Of a stretch of DNA of 56,193 bases, positions 11,001 through 18,764 are shown one piece after another; positions within the stretch are counted from its first letter, which is position 1, and every line of letters starts with the position of its first letter. Position numbers and translations under genes: made by a program. Under the pieces are notes generated by a model. It worked only from the letters and a program-made list of their open reading frames with translations, was not told the DNA's origin and did no database searches. Origin of the DNA: Anaerolineales bacterium. GTDB taxonomy: Bacteria > Chloroflexota > Anaerolineae > Anaerolineales > Villigracilaceae. The DNA is taken from the NCBI GenBank assembly GCA_014860745.1, contig JACZJC010000065.1, forward strand, positions 1 to 56,193, read 5' to 3'.

Positions 11001-13589
11001 AATATCCTCGATTGGCTGAAAGTGCTTGCACCCTACGACAGCGCCTCCATCCTGATGAAGCAGCAAGACAACTCCCTGATTCTTGCCGCAAAACGAAACC
11101 TCCCCGAACAATTTCAAATCGGTCAAACGATTCCAATGTCGGGCGAATGGATGGAAATCATTCAAGACCTCAAGCCACTTGTCATTGAGGATGCTCAAAG
11201 GGATCCCAGGTTCGAAAAATGGGGAGGGACGGACTATATTCACGGATGGCTTTCGGTGGCGATCTATTCCCAAGATTCAATGTTGGGTTTTATAAACCTC
11301 GATAGCCAAATTCCCGGGGTTTACACCAAAGAGCACGCCACACTGGTGCAGACATTTGCAAACCAGGCAGCTATCGCAATCGAAAAGGTAAGGCTGTTCG
11401 AACTCGAAAAAAAGCGCCGCGAAAGCGCCGAGACTCTCATGCGTGCAGCGGCGGACCTTACCAATTTACTCGACCTACCCTCCCTGCATAAAGCCATTCT
11501 TGAGTGGCTGCACAAGATTGCTCCCTATGATAGTGCTTCCATCCTCGAGATCGAAGGGGATCGTGTCCGCATAACTGCGGCAAAGGGGTTGCCAACCCCT
11601 GAGAAAGCGTTGGATCAAACCTTCTCATCCAGCAACACGCTCTGCAAAATCATTAACGAGACTGGCCAGGCTTTAATCATCGATGATTGCCAGCTGGATC
11701 CACGGTTCGAAAAATGGGGGGATGCACAGCACGTCCACGGGTGGATGGGAGTCCCGCTCATTTCCCGCGGACAGGTGATCGGTTATCTGACGGTGGACAG
11801 CTGCACACCCGGCGCATTCACGCAGGATGATGCGGTCACCGCGCAGACCTTCGCGCATCAGGCCGCCACTTCCCTAGAAAATACAAGGCTGTACATTGAA
11901 GCCATGCAAAGGCTTGAAGAATTGGAGATGGTCAACCGCGTCTCGTTCGCGCTGCGGGCCGCGAAAGATACGGAAGAAATGCTTCCCATTCTCCTTAATG
12001 AGATCAAATCCAGCATCGAAACGAATACCACCGCCATCTGGTTGTACGACCCCGAAAACGATCAACTCGTTCCACAGGCAATCAGCGGATGGTTGATCAA
12101 CCTGCCGACACCCACATTTAAACCGAACGAAGGAATCATTGGCAGGGTGTTCTCCACCGGCCTCCCCCACTTAAGCCCCGAACTCAGCAGGGAGCTAACG
12201 CCTTCCGCAGATGACCTAAGTAATTACAAGGATAATTGGAGCGGGCTTACCGTTCCGATTCGGACTTCAACAGACTCGATCGGCATCATCATGATCGCAC
12301 GGCAAAAGCCGCTTCGCATCGAATCCCACCACATTCGGCTGATCACCACCCTCGCCGATATTGCTGGGAATGCCATCCACCGTTCCAGCCTCTTCCAAAA
12401 AAATGCAGAGCAAATCCGCCGACTCACCACCTTGCGTGAAATGGATACATCCATTACGTCCAGCCTTGACCTGCATATTACACTGGATATTCTCACTGAG
12501 CACCTGACGTCCAAAATGGATGTCAGCGCCGCCCGCATTCTTGTATACAACCCGAACAGCCAAATGCTGGAAAGTTTCACTGCGGTCGGGTTCAATAATC
12601 CCGTCTCTCCGCGCCAGCCCACCAGCATTGGCGATGGCTTGGCCAGCCAGATCCTTCTCAACCGCAGAGAGTTATACGTAAAGAACATCGAAGATACCCC
12701 AGAGTTATTCCCGGCGCCGCTGGCGGCTGAAAATTTTAAAAGTTATTACGCAATTCCCCTTTTTAGCAAAGGCTACACAAGAGGGATCATTGAAACTTAT
12801 TTCCGGGATCCCTTTACACCGACAAACGACTGGAAAGATTTTCTAAAAACCCTTGCCGGGCAAGCCACCATCGCAATTGACAATGCGCAACTCTTTGAAA
12901 ACCTTCAGCGCAGCAACCAGGAACTTTCCCTCGCCTACGACACCACGCTGGAAGGATGGGGAAAAGCCCTGGAACTGCGCGACAAAGAGACCCAGGGACA
13001 TACAAAACGCGTCACCGATCTGACCGTGGAACTGGCTCGGCGACTCGGCATTTCAGAGTCTGACATCACTCTCATCCGTCGCGGCGCGCTGCTGCATGAC
13101 ATCGGTAAAATGGGCGTGCCAGACAGCATTCTGCATAAACCCGGCCCGCTCACCAGTGAAGAAATGACGGAAATGCGCAAGCATCCCCAATATGCATTTG
13201 ACCTGCTTTCCCCCATCGCCTACCTTCGTCCCACATTGGATATTGCCTATTGCCACCATGAATGGTGGGATGGAAACGGATATCCGCGCGGATTAAAAGG
13301 CGAGGAGATCCCGCTCTCCGCACGGGTCTTCGCCATCGTGGATGTTTGGGATGCACTTCTCTCAGACCGCCCCTACCGTGATGCCTGGCCTAAAGATGAA
13401 GTAATTAAGTACATAAGCGGACTCTCCGGTAAACAATTTGATCCCCGCATCGTGGCTAAATTTCAAAAACTAATCGAGACGAATTCAACAATCGTGAAAG
13501 CCTATTTACCGGAAAAAATGCAAAAAACTTTAAGGAAAAAATCTGCAAAAGAAACGGGATCAGCTTCCAGGTCAAAAAAGAAGCGGTGA
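8040..13589 (+). CDS. Giant PAS/GAF sensor with C-terminal HD-GYP c-di-GMP phosphodiesterase domain
   Basis: 1849 residues. Two hydrophobic segments (about residues 10-35 and 45-68) anchor the N-terminus. PAS domains follow at about 80-195 and 205-325, a GAF at 340-505, a PAS at 515-630, then about six GAF domains to 1625. Three of these GAFs are near repeats with a period of about 164 residues: YDSASIEM, YDSASILM and YDSASILE near residues 828, 992 and 1155. The HD-GYP domain (about 1640-1815) has HDIGKMGVPDSILHKPGPLT near residue 1686 and HHEWWDGNGYPRGLKGEEIP near 1739, so metal-binding and GYP residues are intact. It probably hydrolyses c-di-GMP under control of several ligands. The ligands cannot be read from sequence. 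A basic tail ends the protein. Confidence 0.9.
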   Translation: MRYFRLSTEARISLIYLLIGAIWIPLSEEFISPFFISSASFTAIRGIQDWSLILLTTGTLFLSLRGTKGILKTSGDNLSNVFELAAVGIFQSSLEGKYIKVNPMMALIYGYADPEEMLNEVDDINRQVHISMESRHRFTEILNKNGSVDKFEAMNLKKDGSVIWTSTSARAVKDEDGNILYYEGFVMDITKRKSIETNLFEAEERYRLLVESLPAVIFMDKFNNDQTTQYISPRILDLLGYTSEEWSRGDNLWDNSLHPEDRERILAEDKRTNETGEPFRVEYRMRHRKGHYVWIKEDASLIKGKDGLPRFWQGILLDITDQKQIEETLKRRDTILKAVGFSAEQFLKTTDWELIIDTVLAQLGEAAGLDHISIFRKEQETDSSMPASLVHEWKSEDLELSSRPPTPIKIDLHHEGFSRWVQFFNEGKTVFGNVIDLPPEEREHLQKQKILSTIGIPIQVGTDWWGFMRLDECSTERKWSDVEIEALRAAANTLGTSIERKISEEALRHSETSYRGLFNTVLDAIYIQDSEGRFLDVNEGAVQTYGYSKDYFLGKTPEFLSAPGKNDLDKLSHFVQLAYRGEPQQFEFWGLRKNGEIFPKDVRLFNGTYYGQKVVIAVAQDITLRKQSEEALKNQFRELSILHSVALMESTARDSDELIQQVTDIIGDALYSDNCGVLLLNESADILIPHSSYRGADIANIGVRFPITKGIAGEVVSTRRSIRAGDVSLEPSYFEVTSGTHSELCVPIISGSKIFGVLNAESKILNAFTERDERLLNTVAGGLANALERIQLFGAERKRRMEAETLREATLELTSNFELDKLFENIFASLAKLVNYDSASIEMINHGHIEIVAGKNIPQELIGHKYDTDLVRWNGPENSRKARIIDDVLLDSQFIKFEQTRYIRSWMGIPLLAKGSIIGFLNLDSRTPGFFNADHAAIAQTFANQAAVAIENTRLFNLEQSRRKEAEILSRATSSLANILNIDDLFENILDWLKVLAPYDSASILMKQQDNSLILAAKRNLPEQFQIGQTIPMSGEWMEIIQDLKPLVIEDAQRDPRFEKWGGTDYIHGWLSVAIYSQDSMLGFINLDSQIPGVYTKEHATLVQTFANQAAIAIEKVRLFELEKKRRESAETLMRAAADLTNLLDLPSLHKAILEWLHKIAPYDSASILEIEGDRVRITAAKGLPTPEKALDQTFSSSNTLCKIINETGQALIIDDCQLDPRFEKWGDAQHVHGWMGVPLISRGQVIGYLTVDSCTPGAFTQDDAVTAQTFAHQAATSLENTRLYIEAMQRLEELEMVNRVSFALRAAKDTEEMLPILLNEIKSSIETNTTAIWLYDPENDQLVPQAISGWLINLPTPTFKPNEGIIGRVFSTGLPHLSPELSRELTPSADDLSNYKDNWSGLTVPIRTSTDSIGIIMIARQKPLRIESHHIRLITTLADIAGNAIHRSSLFQKNAEQIRRLTTLREMDTSITSSLDLHITLDILTEHLTSKMDVSAARILVYNPNSQMLESFTAVGFNNPVSPRQPTSIGDGLASQILLNRRELYVKNIEDTPELFPAPLAAENFKSYYAIPLFSKGYTRGIIETYFRDPFTPTNDWKDFLKTLAGQATIAIDNAQLFENLQRSNQELSLAYDTTLEGWGKALELRDKETQGHTKRVTDLTVELARRLGISESDITLIRRGALLHDIGKMGVPDSILHKPGPLTSEEMTEMRKHPQYAFDLLSPIAYLRPTLDIAYCHHEWWDGNGYPRGLKGEEIPLSARVFAIVDVWDALLSDRPYRDAWPKDEVIKYISGLSGKQFDPRIVAKFQKLIETNSTIVKAYLPEKMQKTLRKKSAKETGSASRSKKKR

Positions 13590-13614
13590 CTTCCATCACC
13601 ACTTCTTTTTTTTT
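13578..13614. terminator. Bidirectional terminator between the HD-GYP gene and tyrS
   Basis: AAGAAG-c-GGTGA pairs with TCACC-a-CTTCTT around a 6-nt loop. A run of Ts follows on the plus strand, and a T-rich run follows on the minus strand. It overlaps the stop codon of the plus-strand gene and serves two convergent genes. Confidence 0.8.
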
Positions 13615-13618
13615 CAAA

Positions 13619-14830
13619 TTATTTAACTCTCAAAAACCGCCGCTTGCCCACCTGCAAAACACCTGGATGGGGGAATACGGCATCGCCGCGTTCAAGCACT
13701 GCGCCGTCCAACCGTACACCTTTTTGGTCAATCAACGCGCGGGCCTTGCTCTTGCTTTCGGCAAGATTCGCCGCCAAAATGACATCCACCACAGTTTGAC
13801 CGTCCTGCAACGCATACTCTGGCATTTCGTCGGGGATTTCCTTTTGCTGGAACATCTTTACAAAATTTTCCTTCGCCGTTTTTGCCTCATCATCGTTATA
13901 GAATATGCTGGTGATCTCCCCTGCCATTTTCATCTTCGCATCGCGCGGATGCAGCACACCCGAGGCTACATCCTTCTCGATGGCTTCGATCTCCTGTGGA
14001 CTCCACCGCGTGACAAGCCGCATGTAAATGCCCATGGCTAAATCCGGCAGGGACATTAACTTGCCGAACATATCGTCCGCGCCAGTGTTGATCGGCACAA
14101 TATTGCCTGTGGACTTGGACATTCTTTGCGTGCCGTCCGTACCGGGCAGGATACCGGTGATGATGCCCACCAGCGGTTTTTGCCCCTGCGACTCCTGCAG
14201 CTTTCGCCCCGCAACGATAATGTTGAATAACTGGTCAGAGCCGCCGACTTGAATATCGGTCTCCATGGCAACGGCGTCGTATCCCTGCATCAAGGCATAG
14301 AAGGTCTCGTGCAGGTAGATCGGTTCGCCTTTTTCCAGCCGGTTTGCGAAATTATCCCGCGCTAAAAACTGCTGAACTGTAAAATTCTGCCCAAGGCGAA
14401 TCAAATCCACCAGATTAAGTTTTGAAAGCCATTCGCCGTTATAGCGGACTTTCGTTTTGCCGCGGTCCAGCACACGGAAGGCTTGCTCAGCGTAGGTCAA
14501 TGCATTTTCAGCCACCTGCTCCTCGGTCAGGATCGGGCGCGCTTTATTTTTATCCGAAGGGTCACCTACCAAAGCCGTGTAGCTTCCAATAAGAAAAGTC
14601 ACGTCATGATCCAAATCCTGAAACTGGCGCAGTTTGCGCATGGAAATGGTATGCCCTAAATGCAGGTCGGTGGAAGTTGGGTCGTATCCGCAGTAGACGC
14701 GCAAAGGCCGCCTTTCTTTTTCTGCCAGAATGAGGCGTTCACGAAGCTCGGCAGTCATGGCTTTCTTCAAGTCTTCATCGCCATACTCGGTGCCTTGCAT
14801 CAATAATTCAACTTGTTCTTCGATGTTCAT
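13619..14830 (-). CDS. tyrS: Tyrosyl-tRNA synthetase
   Basis: Class I synthetase (403 residues) that charges tRNA-Tyr. The HIGH-type motif appears as DLHLGHT near residue 55 and the KMSKS-type loop as RMSKS near 237. The tyrosine-pocket stretch YCGYDPTSTDLHLGH and MQGYDAVAMETDIQVGGSDQ are present. A C-terminal S4 domain (about 340-403, AESKSKARALIDQKGVRLDG) binds tRNA. The layout fits the TyrZ-like type. The ATG is preceded by AGGAG, and the leader carries a terminator-like hairpin and a second perfect hairpin, suggesting regulated expression. It is transcribed convergently to the HD-GYP gene. Confidence 0.97.
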   Translation of the reverse strand: MNIEEQVELLMQGTEYGDEDLKKAMTAELRERLILAEKERRPLRVYCGYDPTSTDLHLGHTISMRKLRQFQDLDHDVTFLIGSYTALVGDPSDKNKARPILTEEQVAENALTYAEQAFRVLDRGKTKVRYNGEWLSKLNLVDLIRLGQNFTVQQFLARDNFANRLEKGEPIYLHETFYALMQGYDAVAMETDIQVGGSDQLFNIIVAGRKLQESQGQKPLVGIITGILPGTDGTQRMSKSTGNIVPINTGADDMFGKLMSLPDLAMGIYMRLVTRWSPQEIEAIEKDVASGVLHPRDAKMKMAGEITSIFYNDDEAKTAKENFVKMFQQKEIPDEMPEYALQDGQTVVDVILAANLAESKSKARALIDQKGVRLDGAVLERGDAVFPHPGVLQVGKRRFLRVK

Positions 14831-14841
14831 GACATTCTCCT

Positions 14842-14873
14842 AAATTCTGAGGGTTTTAAAACCTTCAGAATTT
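14842..14873 (-). promoter_or_regulatory. Perfect inverted repeat next to the tyrS ribosome-binding site
   Basis: A 32-nt near-perfect palindrome (AAATTCTGA... against ...TCAGAATTT, centre TTTTAAAA) ends one base before the AGGAG of tyrS. In RNA it forms a hairpin of about 14 bp directly 5' of the ribosome-binding site. As DNA it could be an operator; its role is unknown. Confidence 0.5.
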
Positions 14874-14887
14874 GCGTGATGAATTGA

Positions 14888-14923
14888 CAAACAAAAACGC
14901 GCCCGCGATAGTCAGGGCGCGTT
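14888..14923 (-). terminator. Intrinsic terminator upstream of tyrS (possible attenuator)
   Basis: On the minus strand AACGCGCCC pairs with GGGCGCGTT (9 bp, 10-nt loop) and is followed by TTTGTTTG. It stands about 75 nt downstream of a predicted promoter at 15003-15031 and about 55 nt before the tyrS ATG. It can therefore end the upstream lipoprotein transcript or attenuate tyrS. Confidence 0.75.
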
Positions 14924-15002
14924 GATAGCACACTACCGCAAGGAATTAAGGGGCAGTGTAATAATAATTTTTTCTGGTGAAATTCGTACCGGACATGCCG
15001 TC

Positions 15003-15031
15003 ATTATACAACAGGATTTTCATTGCGACAA
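15003..15031 (-). promoter_or_regulatory. Candidate tyrS promoter
   Basis: TTGTCG (15031-15026) and a perfect TATAAT (15008-15003) are 17 bp apart on the minus strand, overlapping the 3' end of the lipoprotein gene. The implied tyrS leader is about 165 nt and contains the hairpins at 14888-14923 and 14842-14873. Confidence 0.6.
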
Positions 15032-15694
15032 ATTGAACGAGAAACTCCAGGGTCCTTTCACCGTGTAAAACTCATCGCTATAAACATATTGCTCGGCTTG
15101 TTCCTGCGTCATCTCCGGCGGGATGCTGACAATTTTCATCGTCTGAACGCCGTTCTCTTCCACACAATCGAGGGCGATACCGATGCCGCGTTCAAGCATG
15201 GCTTGTTGAATTTTCGGCATATAAACAGAGCAGTATTCCCCTTCGCGCGGAGTTGTCGCAATGGATTCGATCACAATGGTGGCATTGGTCAGGTCGGCAT
15301 CGGGAGGCACAACAAAGGTCAGAGTATCGCAGCGCAAACCAGGCTGGCCTGCCGTTGGTTCCTGCAAACTCACCAGAGTAGTGCCATATTCCTGCAACAC
15401 CGTCCCGCCGTAATTAAGGCTTGCAAATGAAATACCCCAGTCTGATGTGTCGGGCAGGGTGAAACAAACATCCGCATTTAAATTTTTACCCTCCACTGCC
15501 GCGCGCTCCATGCGGACTTCGATCCCGCTTGCTGTTTGATTTGGCGCAGCCAATTCCACTTGCGCACTTGGGTACGAAGGGTCGATATACGGTGTGGCGG
15601 TTGCTAGAAATTGCGGCAGTACAACAGCTGATTCTTGCGCAGAAGGAGCACAAGCAGTGATGAATACCAGCAACAATGGGATTAACTTTTTCAT
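15020..15694 (-). CDS. Hypothetical lipoprotein
   Basis: 224 residues with a lipoprotein signal peptide (MKKLIPLLLVFITAC, lipobox Cys at residue 15), so it should be modified by Lgt and cleaved by LspA, both encoded in this window. The rest is a mostly beta, Thr/Pro-rich exported domain with three or four cysteines and no motif I recognise. It starts 21 bp after the epimerase gene with a GGAGAA site, so the two form an operon. Function unknown. Confidence 0.85.
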   Translation of the reverse strand: MKKLIPLLLVFITACAPSAQESAVVLPQFLATATPYIDPSYPSAQVELAAPNQTASGIEVRMERAAVEGKNLNADVCFTLPDTSDWGISFASLNYGGTVLQEYGTTLVSLQEPTAGQPGLRCDTLTFVVPPDADLTNATIVIESIATTPREGEYCSVYMPKIQQAMLERGIGIALDCVEENGVQTMKIVSIPPEMTQEQAEQYVYSDEFYTVKGPWSFSFNLSQ

Positions 15695-15715
15695 GGAATA
15701 TATTCTCCTTTGACA

Positions 15716-16609
15716 TTAACCTAGCAAATCGGCAAGCGCCTCGCGCAGACCTGGAAATTGAAACCGGTACCCTGACTCAGTCAGCCGTTTAGGCTTGGAA
15801 AACCTGCCTTCCAGGATCAAGACGCTCATTTCACCCAAAAGGGTCCGCAAAAGAAAGGCCGGAGTCGGAAACCAGTATGGGCGGTGGATCACTTCCGCCA
15901 AAGTGCGGTTGAATTCCGCGTTCGATGTCGGTGTTGGCGCGATCAGATTATACGCGCCCTGCGCATTTTCGGTTTCGATCAAATGGCGCACTCCTCCAAC
16001 CCAATCGTGAATGTGGATCCAGGGCATGGCTTGCCTGCCGGAGCCGAACGGCCCGCCGATAAATAATCGGACCGGCAGGGCCATTAACGAAAGCAAGCCA
16101 CCCCCACCGCCAAGCACAACCGCAGAACGAATCACCAAACGGCGCACGCATAATTCTTCAACGGATTTTGTCACCGCCTCCCATTTCACCGCGAGCCGGG
16201 CGAGAAAGTCATCGGCGGGCGGCGTTGATTCGTCTGCAAGGTCACCCCGCAGGCCGTAGTAATTTATACCGGATTGTTGAATGAAAATGCCCGGGCGGCG
16301 AGTCGCATTTTGGATGGACTGGGCAAGTGCAAGTCCGGGCAAGATGCGGGAATCGTGGAAGGCGCGTTTCATCGAAGCCGTCCACGGCCAGGAGGAGAGT
16401 GATTTCCCGGCGAGGTGCATGACCACATCCACTTCATTGACGAGATGCCCCCATCCATTCGTGGTTTCTGAATCCCATTGAACTGCATGGGCGCCATTCA
16501 TCACCCGCGCACCGCGTGTGAGAATGAAAACTTCATGCCCGTCTGCAAGAAAAGATTTTGTAAGAGCCTGCCCAAGAAAACCCGAGCCGCCCGCAATCAA
16601 CACGTTCAT
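15716..16609 (-). CDS. TIGR01777-type NAD(P)-dependent epimerase (YfcH-like)
   Basis: An extended short-chain dehydrogenase-like protein of 297 residues. The N-terminal Rossmann motif is GGSGFLGQAL (residues 7-16). The family stretch QQSGINYYGLRGD (about 112-124) replaces the usual YxxxK region, and the C-terminal DUF1731-like part includes PTPAFLLRTLLGEMSVLILEG. Members are usually annotated as nucleoside-diphosphate-sugar epimerases, but the substrate is not established. It is divergent from the HNH gene and probably co-transcribed with the downstream lipoprotein. Confidence 0.9.
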   Translation of the reverse strand: MNVLIAGGSGFLGQALTKSFLADGHEVFILTRGARVMNGAHAVQWDSETTNGWGHLVNEVDVVMHLAGKSLSSWPWTASMKRAFHDSRILPGLALAQSIQNATRRPGIFIQQSGINYYGLRGDLADESTPPADDFLARLAVKWEAVTKSVEELCVRRLVIRSAVVLGGGGGLLSLMALPVRLFIGGPFGSGRQAMPWIHIHDWVGGVRHLIETENAQGAYNLIAPTPTSNAEFNRTLAEVIHRPYWFPTPAFLLRTLLGEMSVLILEGRFSKPKRLTESGYRFQFPGLREALADLLG

Positions 16610-16646
16610 TTCAAATGCTCCTGTAACGATTCTGAGACCGGCACTT

Positions 16647-16675
16647 TTACCGAATCAATCAAGTGGATGTATAAT
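16647..16675 (+). promoter_or_regulatory. Promoter of the HNH endonuclease gene
   Basis: TTACCG (16647-16652) and a perfect TATAAT (16670-16675) are separated by 17 bp. The predicted start is about 15 nt before the ATG at 16697, so the 5' UTR is very short. The ATG at 16667 overlaps the -10 box and is unlikely to be used. Confidence 0.6.
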
Positions 16676-16696
16676 CACGCAGATTGTCGAGCAAAA

Positions 16697-17200
16697 ATGC
16701 AGGAACCTGTATTAGTACTCAATGCTAATTTTGAGCCGATCCACATCTGCTCAACGCGGCGGGCAATTGGTCTGATCCTTGCTGGCAAGGCTGGAATGAT
16801 CGCGAATGGACGCGGCCATATTCGTACAATATCGCTGCTGCTCCCGCGGCCTTCCGTCATTCGGCTGGAACACCAGGTTCATCGTCCCCGCCCGCGCGTA
16901 AAATTAACGCGCCGCGAAATATTCCGCCGCGATAATTATACCTGCCAGTATTGCGGCAGGCGCGATGGCAGCTTGACGGTGGACCATGTCCTTCCGCGCC
17001 ACCTGGGTGGACAACATATTTGGACAAACCTGGTGGCCGCCTGCCCGGCCTGCAACCATCGCAAAGGCGGGCGCAAGGTGGAAGAGGCTCACATGAACCT
17101 GATGCATATTCCAAAGGAACCGCCTGCCAATGCGACATATATTTTTGGCAAGCATTTAACCGAGAACGGTGAATGGGAGCCGTATATTTCAGGCTGGTAA
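16697..17200 (+). CDS. HNH endonuclease family protein
   Basis: 167 residues. After a 70-residue N-terminal part starting MQEPVLVLNANFEPIHICST comes an HNH domain: CQYCG near residue 82, LTVDHVLPRHLGGQ near 94, then N and ACPACNHRKGG. The two CxxC pairs bind structural zinc, and DH...N...H form the beta-beta-alpha metal nuclease centre. This N-terminal layout is common in stand-alone bacterial HNH proteins of unknown biological role. The start was chosen at the ATG behind the promoter; a longer frame reaches back to 16478 but runs through the promoter and antisense to the epimerase gene. Confidence 0.9.
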   Translation: MQEPVLVLNANFEPIHICSTRRAIGLILAGKAGMIANGRGHIRTISLLLPRPSVIRLEHQVHRPRPRVKLTRREIFRRDNYTCQYCGRRDGSLTVDHVLPRHLGGQHIWTNLVAACPACNHRKGGRKVEEAHMNLMHIPKEPPANATYIFGKHLTENGEWEPYISGW

Positions 17201-17330
17201 TTGTTGCTGTTCAAGAGCGCACGGACGATCTTTTTTGTTATGCCCTCCTCCATGCATGGCAAGACCAATCTGTTGTTCGGCTTTCTTCTTTACCACTTCC
17301 CACTATCTTGAATTCAGCACACAATATTTC

Positions 17331-18764
17331 TTAATTCCCTATCACCTTCAACAATATCCCCGGGGTAATATAGGCTTCGATTAATGCCGCCACAGCCAGC
17401 AATGGCACCACCAGACCAACGAATATCTTCGCCCAATCCGCCAGAAGTTCGATGATGACCTCCCCCATGGATTTTCCCGTCTGCGGGGTGACAAGGGCTG
17501 CGCCGATATACAACACCACTGCGCTTCCGATCATCAGGGCGGGAATTTCGAAAACCCCATGCGGAGCAACCCCGGCAAGAAATATGGGCAAGGGTTTTAT
17601 TCCCAAAAGTTGAAGCAGGGCGTAGATACCGCCGATGAGACTGATGTTCACCATATACAGCAGAATTCCCAGCACGCTGAACGAAAACAACCCCGCCAGG
17701 AAAATGACAGCGACAGCGCGGGTATTGTTTAGAAACAAGAATGGGGCGCTAATACTATTGCGTATCTCTGCAAGGTCTGGAAGGTCACCCACTCGCTCCT
17801 TCACTTTTTCCAAATCGCCCGGTGAAGCTTTGGCAATGGTCTCTGCCACATTCTGATTGATCCAGTCATACCCCATCCAAACGCTGACTCCCGCAATGAC
17901 CACCATGAAAAACATGGCGGGCAGGATGCGCCGAAACGCCGTGCCCAGCACATTCCGATACCAACTTCCCAAAGAACCGGCGCCGTCCAGAAAGCTTGCC
18001 CAGAACGTGAGCCAGATCCATCTCAGGTTGATCACATCAATTTCACGTCCCAGCAAATATTCGCGCTGGAAGTGGGCAAGACCCACGCGGATCAACAACA
18101 GCGCGATGATCATCACTCCCGCGACCGCCAGCCACAACACCTGCTCGTTTCCCCAGAATAGCATCACCGCCTCGCCCTGCATCAAAATGGCGACGGGAAT
18201 CACAATGAAGGAAGCCAGCAAATTGGCAGCCTTCACCGATGTGGACTGCACCGATATGACAATTGCCGCACTCACCATCAAAAGTGCGTGGGCGGTGGTC
18301 AGAAAAAACAATTGGATCATCACCGGCGCAGGCGGCATTTGAAGCTGCTGTTTGGAAGCCAGATAAAGGTATAACCCAATGGACAGGTAGCTCGCCAGCA
18401 GCGGCGTTGCCACTCCCACCAGCAACTTTCCAAAATACAACTGCCAGTCATCCAACGGCGCGCTCAACATCGGCTCGATCGTGCCGCGCTCCTTCTCCCC
18501 CACAAAAGATTCCAGCGCCACGATCAACGAAACTGTAATCGGAAAGAATCCGATGATCATGATCGAAAACGGCACCAACCGTTCAAGGATCAGGTTGGCA
18601 TTGTATTGATTCAAAAAATCGACCGTTTGTTTCGCAAACTCATTCATCAAGAACGGGAAACAAAGCGTCAAGATCACCATCGGCGCAAGCACACGCCAGT
18701 CACGGAACTGGTCACGCAGTTCGCGCCCAGCCACAAGCCAGACAAGTTTCAATTTACTGAACAT
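17331..18764 (-). CDS. ABC-2 type permease fused to a SpoIIM-like membrane domain
   Basis: 477 residues, two membrane modules. Residues 1-240 form an ABC-2/NatB-like permease with six hydrophobic segments and the typical stretch EKERGTIEPMLSAPLDDWQL near residue 90. Residues about 265-477 resemble the stage II sporulation protein M (DUF95) family, including the hallmark PHGVFEIPALMIG near 405 and five further hydrophobic segments. The gene overlaps the ATPase gene by 11 bp and follows it, so they make one exporter. The substrate is unknown. In many genomes the SpoIIM-like protein is a separate gene next to ABC genes, so this may be a fusion of partners that normally work together (inference). 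Confidence 0.85.
   Translation of the reverse strand: MFSKLKLVWLVAGRELRDQFRDWRVLAPMVILTLCFPFLMNEFAKQTVDFLNQYNANLILERLVPFSIMIIGFFPITVSLIVALESFVGEKERGTIEPMLSAPLDDWQLYFGKLLVGVATPLLASYLSIGLYLYLASKQQLQMPPAPVMIQLFFLTTAHALLMVSAAIVISVQSTSVKAANLLASFIVIPVAILMQGEAVMLFWGNEQVLWLAVAGVMIIALLLIRVGLAHFQREYLLGREIDVINLRWIWLTFWASFLDGAGSLGSWYRNVLGTAFRRILPAMFFMVVIAGVSVWMGYDWINQNVAETIAKASPGDLEKVKERVGDLPDLAEIRNSISAPFLFLNNTRAVAVIFLAGLFSFSVLGILLYMVNISLIGGIYALLQLLGIKPLPIFLAGVAPHGVFEIPALMIGSAVVLYIGAALVTPQTGKSMGEVIIELLADWAKIFVGLVVPLLAVAALIEAYITPGILLKVIGN

Noticed and set aside
14880-15000. T-box riboswitch in front of tyrS
   Set aside because: The leader is only about 165 nt, and the diagnostic GGTGGNACCGCG box is not present (the nearest is GCGGTAGTGTGC without the TGG that pairs with the tRNA end).
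16478-16696. N-terminal extension of the HNH protein
   Set aside because: The extension crosses the predicted promoter and the start of the divergent epimerase gene, and its composition is unlike the rest of the protein.
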